DNA of 64,000 bases from Claveliimonas ammoniilytica (GTDB taxonomy: Bacteria; Bacillota; Clostridia; Lachnospirales; Lachnospiraceae): positions 88,440-152,439 of the forward strand of contig NZ_JAOQJV010000006.1 in assembly GCF_025567415.1 (NCBI RefSeq), read 5' to 3'. Shown piece after piece: positions 35,658-44,284 of the stretch. A model generated the notes under the pieces. The model searched no databases, had not been told where the DNA came from, and saw nothing but the letters and a program-made list of their open reading frames with translations. How positions within the stretch are numbered: the first letter of the stretch is position 1; each line of letters starts with the position of its first letter. The position numbers and the translations under genes are program-made.

Positions 35658-36104
35658 CTATATAATCCGAAATAATGGCTGACCATACTCTACGCTCTGT
35701 CCATTTTCAACATAGATCTCTGCAATCTCACCTTCGTACTCACTTTCGATGTCATTCATCAATTTCATAGCTTCTACAATAGCAAGTACCTGTCCCTGTT
35801 TTATCTTATCCCCGGTCTTCACAAACGGATCTGCATCTTCTGCCGGTGCTGCATAAAAGGTTCCTACCAGTGGTGATTTCACAATCTGTCCGGTTGACTC
35901 TTTCTCTTCTTTCTGTATTTCAGCCGACGGTTTCAACGCCTGTGACATTTCCTCATTTTCTGCCACCTGAGTCATAATGACCGGCTCTTTTCCTTTTTCC
36001 AAAGACAACTTCGAACCGTTTTCTTCATATTCAAATTTGTCCAGGCTGGATCCGGATACTGCATCGATCAGCTGTAGTATCTGTTTCAGTTCCATTACTG
36101 TCAC
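35658..36104 (-). CDS. accB: Biotin carboxyl carrier protein of acetyl-CoA carboxylase
   Basis: 148 residues. A C-terminal biotinyl domain (about 73-148) has the biotinylation site VEAMKLMNDIESE, preceded by SPLVGTFYAAPAEDADPFV. The N-terminal 50 residues (MELKQILQLIDAV) follow the AccB pattern, with a Glu/Lys-rich linker between. Confidence 0.96.
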   Translation of the reverse strand: MTVMELKQILQLIDAVSGSSLDKFEYEENGSKLSLEKGKEPVIMTQVAENEEMSQALKPSAEIQKEEKESTGQIVKSPLVGTFYAAPAEDADPFVKTGDKIKQGQVLAIVEAMKLMNDIESEYEGEIAEIYVENGQSVEYGQPLFRII

Positions 36105-36106
36105 CT

Positions 36107-37345
36107 CTATCCCTTGTATTTTCTTACCAGTACAGTTGCATTATGTCCTCCAAATCCAAGAGAATTGGACATTGCAACATTGACTTCCTGCTCCAACGGT
36201 GAACCCAGTACATAATTCAGATCACATTCCTCATCTGTCTCTTTTGTTCCTACCGTCTGATGGATAAATCCTTCCTGAATTGATTTCACACAGACAATAA
36301 ACTCTACACCGCCGGCTGCACCCAACAGATGACCGATCATTGATTTCGTTGAGTTCACAGCCACATGCGCAGCCGCACTTCCAAACGCCTCATGAATCGC
36401 CTTTGTCTCAAACAGATCATTGTGATGGGTACTGGTGCCATGTGCATTGATATAATCCACCTGTTCCGGTGTCACACCTGCTTCTTCCATTGCCAGAAGC
36501 ATAGCCTTTGCTGCGCCGCTTCCATCCGGAATCGGAGAAGTGATATGATAGGCATCCCCAGTCGCTCCATATCCGCCAAGCTCTGCATAGATTCTTGCGC
36601 CACGCTTTTTCGCGTGCTCCAATTCTTCCAAAACTACCACTCCAGCACCTTCTCCAAGTACAAATCCATCCCTGTCTTTATCAAACGGAATCGATGCTCG
36701 CATAGGATCTGTACTGGTACTGAGCGCCGTCAATGCTGAGAATCCAGCCACTCCGGTCGGACAGATTGCGCTTTCCGTACCGCCTGCAAATATCACATCC
36801 GCATCTCCATACTGAATTGCCCGAAAAGCGTCTCCGATACAATGTGTACCTGATGCGCAGGCTGTTACTACATTCGTACATTTTCCTCTGGCACCAAGCT
36901 GAATGGATACATTTCCTGCTGCCATATTGGATATCATCAATGGAATCATCATTGGAGAGACTCTTCCCGGACCTTTTTCCACAATTTTCTCATGGGCCAG
37001 TTCCACTGTTGCAAGACTGCCCACTCCTGATCCGATCATCACACCTACACGGAACACATCTTCCTGTTCCATATCAATTGCTGCATCTTCTTTTGCTTCT
37101 AATGCAGCTGCCACTGCATACTGCGAAAACAATTCCATTCTTCTAGCTGCTTTTACATCCATACGCTCCCTGGCATTAAAATCTTTTACTTCTGCTGCAA
37201 GCTGTGCTTTATATCCTTCCGCATCAAATCTGGTAATTGGACCGATTCCTGTCTTACCAGTACGAACTCCTGTCCAGAATTCATCCACTGTATTTCCGAT
37301 CGGGGTGACTGCCCCCAGTCCTGTTACAACTACCCGTCTTTTCAT
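36107..37345 (-). CDS. fabF: 3-oxoacyl-ACP synthase II
   Basis: Condensing enzyme for chain elongation. 412 residues of thiolase fold. Catalytic Cys in VTACASGTHCIGDAF, His in INAHGTSTHHND and His in SMIGHLLGAAGGVE. VVVTGLGAVTPIGNTVDEFW marks the N-terminus. accB follows after 2 bp. No fabB is present in the cluster. Confidence 0.97.
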   Translation of the reverse strand: MKRRVVVTGLGAVTPIGNTVDEFWTGVRTGKTGIGPITRFDAEGYKAQLAAEVKDFNARERMDVKAARRMELFSQYAVAAALEAKEDAAIDMEQEDVFRVGVMIGSGVGSLATVELAHEKIVEKGPGRVSPMMIPLMISNMAAGNVSIQLGARGKCTNVVTACASGTHCIGDAFRAIQYGDADVIFAGGTESAICPTGVAGFSALTALSTSTDPMRASIPFDKDRDGFVLGEGAGVVVLEELEHAKKRGARIYAELGGYGATGDAYHITSPIPDGSGAAKAMLLAMEEAGVTPEQVDYINAHGTSTHHNDLFETKAIHEAFGSAAAHVAVNSTKSMIGHLLGAAGGVEFIVCVKSIQEGFIHQTVGTKETDEECDLNYVLGSPLEQEVNVAMSNSLGFGGHNATVLVRKYKG

Positions 37346-37359
37346 ACTCTTCTCCTTCT

Positions 37360-38097
37360 CTACATGACCATGCCGCCATCAACATGAATCACCTGGCCTG
37401 TGATATAAGCCGCATCCTCCGATGCCAGAAATGCTGCTGCCTTTGCCACATCTTCCGGTCTTCCAAAATGTCCCAATGGAATCTGCCCTCTGGCTCCTTC
37501 TTTTACTGCATCTGATAATACCTCTGTCATCTCTGTGTTGATGAATCCCGGTGCGATCGCATTCACTGTGATTCCACGGCTTGCCAGCTCTTTTGCAGCG
37601 GTTTTGGTAAGCCCGATCACACCGGCTTTAGATGCTGCATAATTTGCCTGCCCTGCATTACCTGCAACTCCGGATACAGAAGACAAATTAATGATTCTTC
37701 CGCTTCTCTGCTTTAACATCTGTCTGGAAACAAATCGCATACAGTGAAAACATCCCTTCAGATTCGTATTGATCACCGCATCAAAATCTTCCTCCGACAT
37801 CTTCATAAGAAGTCCATCTCTGGTGATTCCGGCATTATTAACCAATACATCTATCCGTCCTTCTTCTTTGATAATATTGCTGATAAATGTCTCGCATGCT
37901 ATGTAATCTGATACATCACACTGTACGGCTTTTGCCTGTCCGCCTGCTGCGCAGATTTCTTCTGCCGCCTGCTCTGCACGAACCTTAGAGCCGCAGTAAT
38001 TTAAAATTACCTTGTATCCTTTTCCTGCAAGTTCCAATGCAATTGCTCTGCCGATTCCTCTGGATGCACCTGTTACTATTGCTGTTTTCTCTGCCAT
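37360..38097 (-). CDS. fabG: 3-oxoacyl-ACP reductase
   Basis: NADPH-dependent short-chain dehydrogenase reducing 3-oxoacyl-ACP. 245 residues. Cofactor loop VTGASRGIGRAIA, LVNNAGITRDGLL, catalytic Ser in INLSSVSGVAGN and Tyr/Lys in NYAASKAGVIGLTK. The start overlaps fabD by 22 bp. Confidence 0.96.
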   Translation of the reverse strand: MAEKTAIVTGASRGIGRAIALELAGKGYKVILNYCGSKVRAEQAAEEICAAGGQAKAVQCDVSDYIACETFISNIIKEEGRIDVLVNNAGITRDGLLMKMSEEDFDAVINTNLKGCFHCMRFVSRQMLKQRSGRIINLSSVSGVAGNAGQANYAASKAGVIGLTKTAAKELASRGITVNAIAPGFINTEMTEVLSDAVKEGARGQIPLGHFGRPEDVAKAAAFLASEDAAYITGQVIHVDGGMVM

Positions 38098-39011
38098 AAT
38101 TCCTCCATGATTTGCTTTGAATCTTCCCAGGTATTCACCTGATATACCGTCACATTCCGATCGATTTTACGTAAAAATCCGGTTAAGGTTCTGCCTGGTC
38201 CGATTTCCACAAACGTATCCACGTCCTGTGCGATCATTTTCCGGATGCTCTGCTCCCAGCGCACCGGTGAATATACCTGTCTGGTAAGAAGCTCCCGGAT
38301 CTCGCTGCTGTCCGTCACATACTCTGCCGTCACATTCGTTACATATGGGATCTTCAACTCACCAAGCTGTACCGCCGACAGCTCTTTGCCAAGCTTTTCC
38401 CCTGCGCTCCGAAGCATCGGTGAATGAAACGGTCCACTGACATTCAGTGAAACTACCCGCTTTGCACCTGCCTCTTTCAATGTCTTGGATGCCTGTTCGA
38501 TGCCTGCTGTTCCTCCTGTAATTACAATCTGCCCCGGGCAATTATAATTAGCTACCGTTACATTCGCAATTGGTTCAATCACGGCATCAATCTGATCTGC
38601 ATCCATTCCAAGCACTGCCGCCATCGCGCCTTCTCCTGTCGGAACTGTATGCTGCATCAGTTGTCCGCGTACTCGGACCAGGCGGATTGCATCTAACAGA
38701 TCCATTGCACCTGCCTCCGCAATGGCACAGTATTCTCCCAGACTCAATCCTGCTGTCACATCCGCTTCTGCTCCCTGTTCATTCAATACCGCAGTCATCG
38801 CAAGACAGGTTGTCACCATAGCTGCCTGCGTATATTCCGTCTGATCCAGCAAGTCATTTTCCTCAAAACATAATGCTCTCATATCCAGTTCGAGACATTC
38901 CGATGCCCGGTCATAGATATCTCTGGCAAGCGGACTGTTTTCATAGAAATCCTTTCCCATGCCGGCTTTCTGCGCTCCCTGTCCCGGATAGATAAATGCA
39001 ATCTTACTCAT
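38076..39011 (-). CDS. fabD: Malonyl-CoA:ACP transacylase
   Basis: Loads malonyl groups onto ACP. 311 residues. Oxyanion Gln and entry motif YPGQGAQKAGMGKDF, nucleophile Ser in AGLSLGEYCAIAE, and catalytic His in VSGPFHSPMLRSA. Overlaps fabK by 8 bp and fabG by 22 bp, so translation is coupled. Confidence 0.96.
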   Translation of the reverse strand: MSKIAFIYPGQGAQKAGMGKDFYENSPLARDIYDRASECLELDMRALCFEENDLLDQTEYTQAAMVTTCLAMTAVLNEQGAEADVTAGLSLGEYCAIAEAGAMDLLDAIRLVRVRGQLMQHTVPTGEGAMAAVLGMDADQIDAVIEPIANVTVANYNCPGQIVITGGTAGIEQASKTLKEAGAKRVVSLNVSGPFHSPMLRSAGEKLGKELSAVQLGELKIPYVTNVTAEYVTDSSEIRELLTRQVYSPVRWEQSIRKMIAQDVDTFVEIGPGRTLTGFLRKIDRNVTVYQVNTWEDSKQIMEELWQRKQQ

Positions 39012-39942
39012 AGAACCCTGAGCCTCCGATCAACTTATCTGTCTCGCAAGTCAGCTTTGTGATCAATTCTTTACAAGTCATTATCTCATGAGCCATTGAC
39101 GCACACTGACCTGCCATAACACTTCCATTAGTTACATCTCCATCCACTACTGCCTTGCGCAGTGCGCCGAGTGTCAGCTGTTCCAGTTCTTCAAACGGAG
39201 CTCCGGCCTGTTCCTTCTTCAGGTACTCTTTTACCATTGCATTGCGAAGGACACGGACCGGATGTCCGGTGGTTCTTCCTGTCACACGAGAATCAATATC
39301 TCTTGCCTTAATCAATGCCTGTTTATAATTCTCATGAACATTACATTCTTTTGTTACCACAAACTGTGTACCTATCTGCACTCCTCTTGCTCCCAGCATA
39401 AAAGCTGCTGCAATTCCTCTGCCATCCGCGATTCCGCCGGCTGCAATTACCGGTACAGATACTGCATCAACAATTTGCGGAACCAGTACCATTGTAGTCA
39501 GTTCTCCAATATGTCCCCCTGCTTCCGTTCCTTCTGCTACAAGAGCATCCGCACCACAGCGTTCCATTCTCTTTGCCAACGCCACGCTTGCCACTACCGG
39601 AATTACCTTCATACCGGCTTCTTTCCACATGCTCATATATTTTTCCGGACTTCCGGCACCTGTCGTTACAACTGCCACGCCTTCTTCTACCAGTACCCTC
39701 GCGATCTGATCAGCTTCCGGATTCATCAGCATCAGATTGACACCAAATGGCTGATCTGTCAGTTTCTTTGCTTCTCGCACCTGCTCTCTGACCCATTCTG
39801 CCGGTGCGCCTCCGCTTCCGATCAATCCAAGACCTCCGGCATTAGACACGGCAGCCGCCAGATGATAATCTGCCACCCAGGCCATGCCTCCCTGGATAAT
39901 CGGATAACGGATTCCCAAAAGTTCTGTAATCTCTGTCTTCAT
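39004..39942 (-). CDS. fabK: FMN-dependent enoyl-ACP reductase II
   Basis: Catalyses the last reduction in each elongation cycle, using FMN and NAD(P)H. 312 residues of the nitronate-monooxygenase-like TIM barrel: IIQGGMAWVADYHLAAAVSN, AEGTEAGGHIGELTTMVLVP and AAGGIADGRGIAAAFMLGA. FabK replaces the short-chain-dehydrogenase enzyme FabI, which is not seen in the window. Its place between acpP and fabD separates it from 2-nitropropane dioxygenase relatives. Confidence 0.94.
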   Translation of the reverse strand: MKTEITELLGIRYPIIQGGMAWVADYHLAAAVSNAGGLGLIGSGGAPAEWVREQVREAKKLTDQPFGVNLMLMNPEADQIARVLVEEGVAVVTTGAGSPEKYMSMWKEAGMKVIPVVASVALAKRMERCGADALVAEGTEAGGHIGELTTMVLVPQIVDAVSVPVIAAGGIADGRGIAAAFMLGARGVQIGTQFVVTKECNVHENYKQALIKARDIDSRVTGRTTGHPVRVLRNAMVKEYLKKEQAGAPFEELEQLTLGALRKAVVDGDVTNGSVMAGQCASMAHEIMTCKELITKLTCETDKLIGGSGFYE

Positions 39943-39954
39943 ATCACCCAGCTC

Positions 39955-40173
39955 CTATTTCTCAAGATAAGCAACTACATCACCAATCGTTGCAATCTTC
40001 TCCAGATCCTCTGTTGGGATTTCCTTACCGAATTCCTCTTCCAGTGCCATTACCATTTCAAATAAGTCCAGTGAATCTGCATCAAGATCAGCCTTGAATG
40101 AAGTCGCCTCAGTCAACTTCTCTGCTTCTGTTCCCAATGTGTCTGCTACGATTTCTTTTACTCTTTCTAACAT
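39955..40173 (-). CDS. acpP: Acyl carrier protein
   Basis: 72 residues with the phosphopantetheine Ser in DLDADSLDLFEMVMALEEEF. Acidic four-helix protein of normal length. SD AGGAG lies upstream; fabK follows 12 bp after the stop. Confidence 0.97.
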   Translation of the reverse strand: MLERVKEIVADTLGTEAEKLTEATSFKADLDADSLDLFEMVMALEEEFGKEIPTEDLEKIATIGDVVAYLEK

Positions 40174-40263
40174 AATTCTTATTCTCCTTCATATTTGTTC
40201 ATTTCTAAGTTTTCTGTATCTATGTAATCCGGCTCCTTACCGGTAATTACCTTTCAATCATTC

Positions 40264-41184
40264 TTACCATTCTACAATGGATGCGCCCCATGAAAGACCT
40301 GCCCCAAATCCTGCCACTACAAGCTTCTGACCTTTTTTCAGCTTTCCTGACCGATTCATTTCATCCAGAAGAATCGGAATGCTTGCAGAAGATGTATTTC
40401 CATATTCTTGAAGATTCATCGGAAATTTCTCAATTGGCTGCCTTAATCTTTTTGCCACTGCTTCCACAATTCTCCGATTTGCCTGATGCAGAACAAAATA
40501 ATCAATATCATCCATGAGCAGTTCATTTTTTGTGAGTACTTCACGAATCACCTCCGGCACTCTGGTTACCGCAAACTGAAACACTGCTCTTCCATCCATA
40601 TGAATGTATCTGTCACATGTCAGGGCCTCTCCCTTTTTTCCATCAGAATGAGAAACCGGAAGATAAGCTCTTCCTTCTGCTGCCTTCAAAACTGCTGCTC
40701 CGGCACCGTCACCAAATAAAATACAGGTTCCTCTGTCGGTCCAGTCTACCAACCTGGATAATCTCTCACTTCCGATCAATAATACTGTTCTGCACATATT
40801 ACTCTGAATGTACGCCTGCGCTGTATTATACGCAAATACAAATCCTGTACATGCTGCCTGCAAATCAAAACAGACCGCACCCTCTGCGCCGATAGCCTTT
40901 TGCACTTCGCAGGCTGTACAAGGAAGCACTGCATCCGGTGACATCGTTGACACCACTATCATATCCAACTCTTCCGGTCGTATTCCTGTCTGTGCAAGCG
41001 CCCGTCTGCCTGCTTCCACTGCCATAGACACTGTGGATTCTGACTCTGCGATATGGCGTTTCTCCACGCCGGTACGTTCACGGATCCACGCATCATTCGT
41101 ATCCACCATATTCGACAGATCATCATTATCCATGATTTTTACTGGAATACTGGATCCTGTGCCACATATCTTTCCTATCATCAT
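40264..41184 (-). CDS. fabH: 3-oxoacyl-ACP synthase III
   Basis: Initiates chains by condensing acyl-CoA with malonyl-ACP. 306 residues from ATG-ATG at 41184/41181, preceded by GAGGCGG. The frame is open further upstream, but that extension runs through the promoter -10, so it cannot be translated from it. Catalytic Cys in LQAACTGFVFAYN, His in YFVLHQANRRIVE and Asn in EYGNTSSASIPI. First gene of the fab operon. Confidence 0.96.
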   Translation of the reverse strand: MMIGKICGTGSSIPVKIMDNDDLSNMVDTNDAWIRERTGVEKRHIAESESTVSMAVEAGRRALAQTGIRPEELDMIVVSTMSPDAVLPCTACEVQKAIGAEGAVCFDLQAACTGFVFAYNTAQAYIQSNMCRTVLLIGSERLSRLVDWTDRGTCILFGDGAGAAVLKAAEGRAYLPVSHSDGKKGEALTCDRYIHMDGRAVFQFAVTRVPEVIREVLTKNELLMDDIDYFVLHQANRRIVEAVAKRLRQPIEKFPMNLQEYGNTSSASIPILLDEMNRSGKLKKGQKLVVAGFGAGLSWGASIVEW

Positions 41185-41234
41185 ATCCGCCTCTTTATTT
41201 ACCTTTGTTTTCATATTATTTTGTTTTAAAGTAT

Positions 41235-41247
41235 TTTGACCATCAAA
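41235..41247. promoter_or_regulatory. FabT-like operator on the fab promoter
   Basis: TTTGA-CCA-TCAAA, a palindrome within TTGTTTGATGGTCAAAATAC (minus strand), resembling the FabT box of Firmicutes. It touches the -10 hexamer, a position suited to repression. Confidence 0.7.
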
Positions 41248-41275
41248 CAATATCATAATAAAAATTATTTTGCAA
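41247..41275 (-). promoter_or_regulatory. Promoter of the fab operon
   Basis: TTGCAA (41270-41275) and TATTGT (41247-41252) with 17 bp between on the minus strand, upstream of fabH and overlapping the FabT-like box by one base. Confidence 0.65.
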
Positions 41276-41512
41276 GTACTTTTTTTGAAAGACAGAAGTG
41301 CTATTTCATTGTTATTTTTTACACAAAGAATTGCCTTTTTTGTCTATAACTTTGACACCCTTAATTGCATTTGTAATATTGCACAATTTTTTTTATTTGG
41401 TTTTGTATAATTCATACATTAAATGCATTGATATTTTCTGTATTTCAGTTAAAATAAAATCAGCAAAAGAAAAGATGATAAATGTTTAACAAATGAAAGG
41501 AGTTTGAAAAGT

Positions 41513-41746
41513 ATGAAACTTTTTAATATCGATAACTCAGAAGAATTTTTTAACGTAGTAAATGAATGCAAAGACAAAGTAGAATTAGTAAAGAAAGATG
41601 GCTCACGTATTGACTTAAAATCCAAACTCACACAGAATATCCTTTCTATTGACGGTCATTTTTCAGAGCTTCAGTTAGCCCTCCATAATCGCGAGGACAT
41701 CTCAAAGCTGTTAGCTTACGCAATAGATACCAAGTACATTGCCTAA
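41513..41746 (+). CDS. Small protein with possible HPr-like fold
   Basis: 77 residues, start ATG at 41513 with AAAGGAG ten bases upstream; an in-frame TTG at 41504 is too close to that SD. The second half (KVELVKKDGSRIDLKSKL, later ELQLALHNREDISKLLAYA) recalls the strand-helix pattern of HPr phosphocarriers, but the regulatory His/Ser region of HPr is not present. I propose an HPr-related paralogue of unknown function with low certainty. It is monocistronic, divergent from the fab operon, with a strong terminator. Confidence 0.75.
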   Translation: MKLFNIDNSEEFFNVVNECKDKVELVKKDGSRIDLKSKLTQNILSIDGHFSELQLALHNREDISKLLAYAIDTKYIA

Positions 41747-41764
41747 ACTCATATATAAAAATAT

Positions 41765-41809
41765 AGCGGTCGAATTTCGAGTACCCTCGAATCTTCGACC
41801 GCTTTTTTA
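41765..41809. terminator. Bidirectional terminator between the HPr-like gene and the dehydratase activator gene
   Basis: AGCGGTCGAA (41765-41774) pairs perfectly with TTCGACCGCT (41794-41803), followed by TTTTTT on the plus strand and by TATATTTTTAT on the minus strand. An inner TTCGA/TCGAA pair extends the stem. Confidence 0.9.
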
Positions 41810-41814
41810 TATTG

Positions 41815-42585
41815 TTATCTTCTTCTCTTACTTTTCTCTTCTGCCAGCAACGCTGCTCCGATCGCACCTGCATACCGTCCGTTCTCGGTCATCTCTACTT
41901 TCTTACCAAGCTTCTCTGATAAGATTCTGGTAAAGTATTCGCTGTTGCTCAAACCTCCGGTAAGGATCACCTTATCCGCCAGATTCTTTCTGCCTGCAAG
42001 CTGTGATACCTTCGCTGCTACAGAATCTACCACACCGGCTGCGATATCTTCCCGCTTCTTACCTTCACCGATATAATTGATCACTTCCGATTCTGCAAAT
42101 ACGGTGCAGAGTGAACTGATCGATAACACATCTCCAGTATCTGCCATGTCAAACAACTCCTGCAGAGTTACACCCAGGCGATTCGCCATAATCTCCAAGA
42201 ACTTACCGGTTCCTGCCGAGCATTTATCATTCATCAGAAAATCCTGTACCATGCCGCCTGATACCAGTATCACCTTCGTATCTTGTCCACCGACATCGAT
42301 GATCGAGCAGTCATCTCCTGCCATCTCTCTGCCACCTCTGGCATGACAGGTAATCTCTGTGATCACGTAATCTGCAAAGTCTACTGCAACTCTTCCATAT
42401 CCTGTTGCCACAACTTTCACATCGTCAGATGCCACATCGATTCCTTCTTCCAGAAGCTTCTCGCGGATCACTCCGGTGGTCTCTTTACTGCTCCAGCCTG
42501 TCGGCAGCACAAACATTAATTCCTTATCTCCTCGTACTGCTGTCTTGGACGCAGTAGATCCAATATCAATTCCTACATAATACAT
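41815..42585 (-). CDS. ASKHA-family [4Fe-4S] activator ATPase of a 2-hydroxyacyl-CoA-dehydratase-type enzyme
   Basis: 256 residues, homologous to HgdC/BadF-type archerase and to YjiL. It uses ATP hydrolysis to push a low-potential electron from its bridging iron-sulfur cluster into the partner enzyme. MYYVGIDIGSTASKTAV is the phosphate-1 motif, DVGGQDTKVI phosphate-2; the cluster Cys lies in NDKCSAGTGKFLE, with a second in SSLCTVFAESE. Last gene of the module, 42 bp after the DUF3343 gene. Confidence 0.92.
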   Translation of the reverse strand: MYYVGIDIGSTASKTAVRGDKELMFVLPTGWSSKETTGVIREKLLEEGIDVASDDVKVVATGYGRVAVDFADYVITEITCHARGGREMAGDDCSIIDVGGQDTKVILVSGGMVQDFLMNDKCSAGTGKFLEIMANRLGVTLQELFDMADTGDVLSISSLCTVFAESEVINYIGEGKKREDIAAGVVDSVAAKVSQLAGRKNLADKVILTGGLSNSEYFTRILSEKLGKKVEMTENGRYAGAIGAALLAEEKSKRRR

Positions 42586-42626
42586 CTTGTCTTCCCTCTG
42601 ATTTCTTTTATTTCGTTTTACGATCT

Positions 42627-42887
42627 TTAACAGTAACGATCACGGTGTGGATTAAAATCCTTTTTCACCTCTGCCACTTTCAGAATCTCAATCTCTTTCT
42701 GCTCTGCAGTCTCCCATATCGTATCCAGATCGTCCTTTTCCACCATCAACGACACGCCGCAGCATTTACTCGCACTTCTGGGGGTAGGGGCAATCACCGC
42801 CCGAACCCCCAGCTTTTTTAATTCGCGGTATAACCGCATTGCATTGTCATGATTAGGAAACAGAATATAATGCTGAATCTCTGACAT
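42627..42887 (-). CDS. DUF3343 protein, putative Se/S carrier-like
   Basis: 86 residues. Matches the small DUF3343 family: YILFPNHDNAMRLYRELK, then VIAPTPRSASKCCGVSLMV, with the conserved Cys-Gly of the family (here CCG) and a further Cys at the very C-terminus (HRDRYC). The Pfam name Se/S-carrier-like reflects genome context; activity is not established to my knowledge. Here it sits between a dehydratase-like iron-sulfur protein and its activator, with a cysteine-desulfurase-like enzyme in the same run. Confidence 0.8.
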   Translation of the reverse strand: MSEIQHYILFPNHDNAMRLYRELKKLGVRAVIAPTPRSASKCCGVSLMVEKDDLDTIWETAEQKEIEILKVAEVKKDFNPHRDRYC

Positions 42888-42902
42888 CTATCCCATATCT
42901 CC

Positions 42903-44177
42903 TTAGTTATTAAGCATCTCCACAAATGCACTGATTCTGGTACGAAGCTGCTGAGCATCGCTGTCTGTGTAATCGGTCTCGATTCCCAGTACCGGAATAC
43001 CTGCTTCCTTCATCGCACGCTCTACGAAATATCCTTCGGTGTCGTAAAGGTTACAGAACTTCAGATTCACATCAATGATTCCATCTACTTTGTATTCTTT
43101 TGCCAAACGGAGGATATCATCGATTCTTCCATGATTTGGTGTAAAGCATGCACAGTTAATGCCCATATATCGCTCTGCAATTGCATCGATCTGCTCGTCG
43201 ATCGTAGTACCACTCTCGTCTACAAAACGCTCAAAGTAACGGGTACCTGTGCACATCTCTTCGCAGACAACCACTGCTCCGCTGGTCTCAACAATATTAT
43301 GAAGCTTCCAGTTCGGAATTGCAAGCGGTGTTCCTGTCAGCATGATTCTCTTGGTTCCTTCCGGAACTACACTGACGCCGTCTTTGATCCGCTGCTCCAG
43401 CTCGTCACACAGTTTATTCGTCATCTGTGCAAATCTTGCCGGATCATCATAAAATGCAATCTGAGAAATAACCAATGCATCCGTACCGCTGATTGGAAGC
43501 TTCTCATTCTTACGACAGGCGTACAGTCTGTCCAACGCTCTTCTCTTATTATTGATCAGCTTGATACTTTCTGCTAACTTCTCTGCTGTCACTTTATTGC
43601 CGGTAAATTCTTCTACCACATGCATCAGCTCTTTAATCTCTTCTGCCCATGCTTTTACGTCCTTGGCACGCTTCATCTGCGGAAGATCCATTACATGTAC
43701 CGGTACGTCCTCAGACAAAATCTCCCATGCCTTCTTTTTACCATCACAGGTAGTCTCTCCGATATACATATCCGCAATCCGGAAAAATGGACAGGTACGG
43801 TCAAGTCTTGCTCCCACCGATGCTTTGATCAACGGACAGGTATTATTCGGAAGCACCTTCTCGCCTCCCGGCACCCAGAACTGAGATCCGCCGCAGAGTC
43901 CGGTCGCAATTGCATCTGCTGCGAAGATCACCTCATCCGGTACGTATACACAGAATGTACCAAATACCTTGCCACCTTTTTTCTGATGTTCAATCAGTTC
44001 TGATGGGCGGATACCGTGAATATCTGCAACTACCATATCATAATAATCCATTCCGTCCGGACGGTTTTCCTGAGAGAGAAATACATCCCCAACCGCCTGT
44101 GGAAGCACCTGACACAACTGATCATGCAGCTCCAGATTCATCCCCAGTTCTTCCCACATTTTCTGATTATCTGCCAT
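42903..44177 (-). CDS. 2-hydroxyacyl-CoA-dehydratase-like protein, possible double-cubane cluster protein
   Basis: 424 residues of the HgdB/BcrC family. Cysteines stand at TFCVYVP, TGLCGGS, NNTCPLIKAS, DRTCPFFRIA, GETTCDGKKK, VVCEEMCTGTRYF, INCACFTPN and KFCNLYDTEG. The number is higher than in simple HgdB-type subunits, and only one such subunit is encoded together with an activator. That arrangement matches the double-cubane cluster protein (DCCP, E. coli YjiM type) more than a true two-subunit dehydratase. DCCP of Carboxydothermus reduces small molecules such as acetylene in vitro; the natural substrate is unknown. Confidence 0.8.
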   Translation of the reverse strand: MADNQKMWEELGMNLELHDQLCQVLPQAVGDVFLSQENRPDGMDYYDMVVADIHGIRPSELIEHQKKGGKVFGTFCVYVPDEVIFAADAIATGLCGGSQFWVPGGEKVLPNNTCPLIKASVGARLDRTCPFFRIADMYIGETTCDGKKKAWEILSEDVPVHVMDLPQMKRAKDVKAWAEEIKELMHVVEEFTGNKVTAEKLAESIKLINNKRRALDRLYACRKNEKLPISGTDALVISQIAFYDDPARFAQMTNKLCDELEQRIKDGVSVVPEGTKRIMLTGTPLAIPNWKLHNIVETSGAVVVCEEMCTGTRYFERFVDESGTTIDEQIDAIAERYMGINCACFTPNHGRIDDILRLAKEYKVDGIIDVNLKFCNLYDTEGYFVERAMKEAGIPVLGIETDYTDSDAQQLRTRISAFVEMLNN

Positions 44178-44284
44178 AATTCTTTTCCTCCTTATTATCG
44201 CATTTGAACAATTAATCTGTCTTTATCGTACCATTTTTATCAACTATTCACAATAATAACAAGGCTTTTTGTTATAGCTTCCAT

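Noticed and set aside
39262..40065. 267-codon plus-strand frame opposite fabK and acpP
   Set aside because: Spans two conserved genes on the other strand; Cys/His/Tyr-rich product is typical of antisense shadow frames here.
42903..44177. Assignment as 2-hydroxyglutaryl- or lactoyl-CoA dehydratase beta subunit
   Set aside because: No alpha subunit, CoA-transferase or electron-transfer genes nearby, and the number of Cys is higher than in such subunits.
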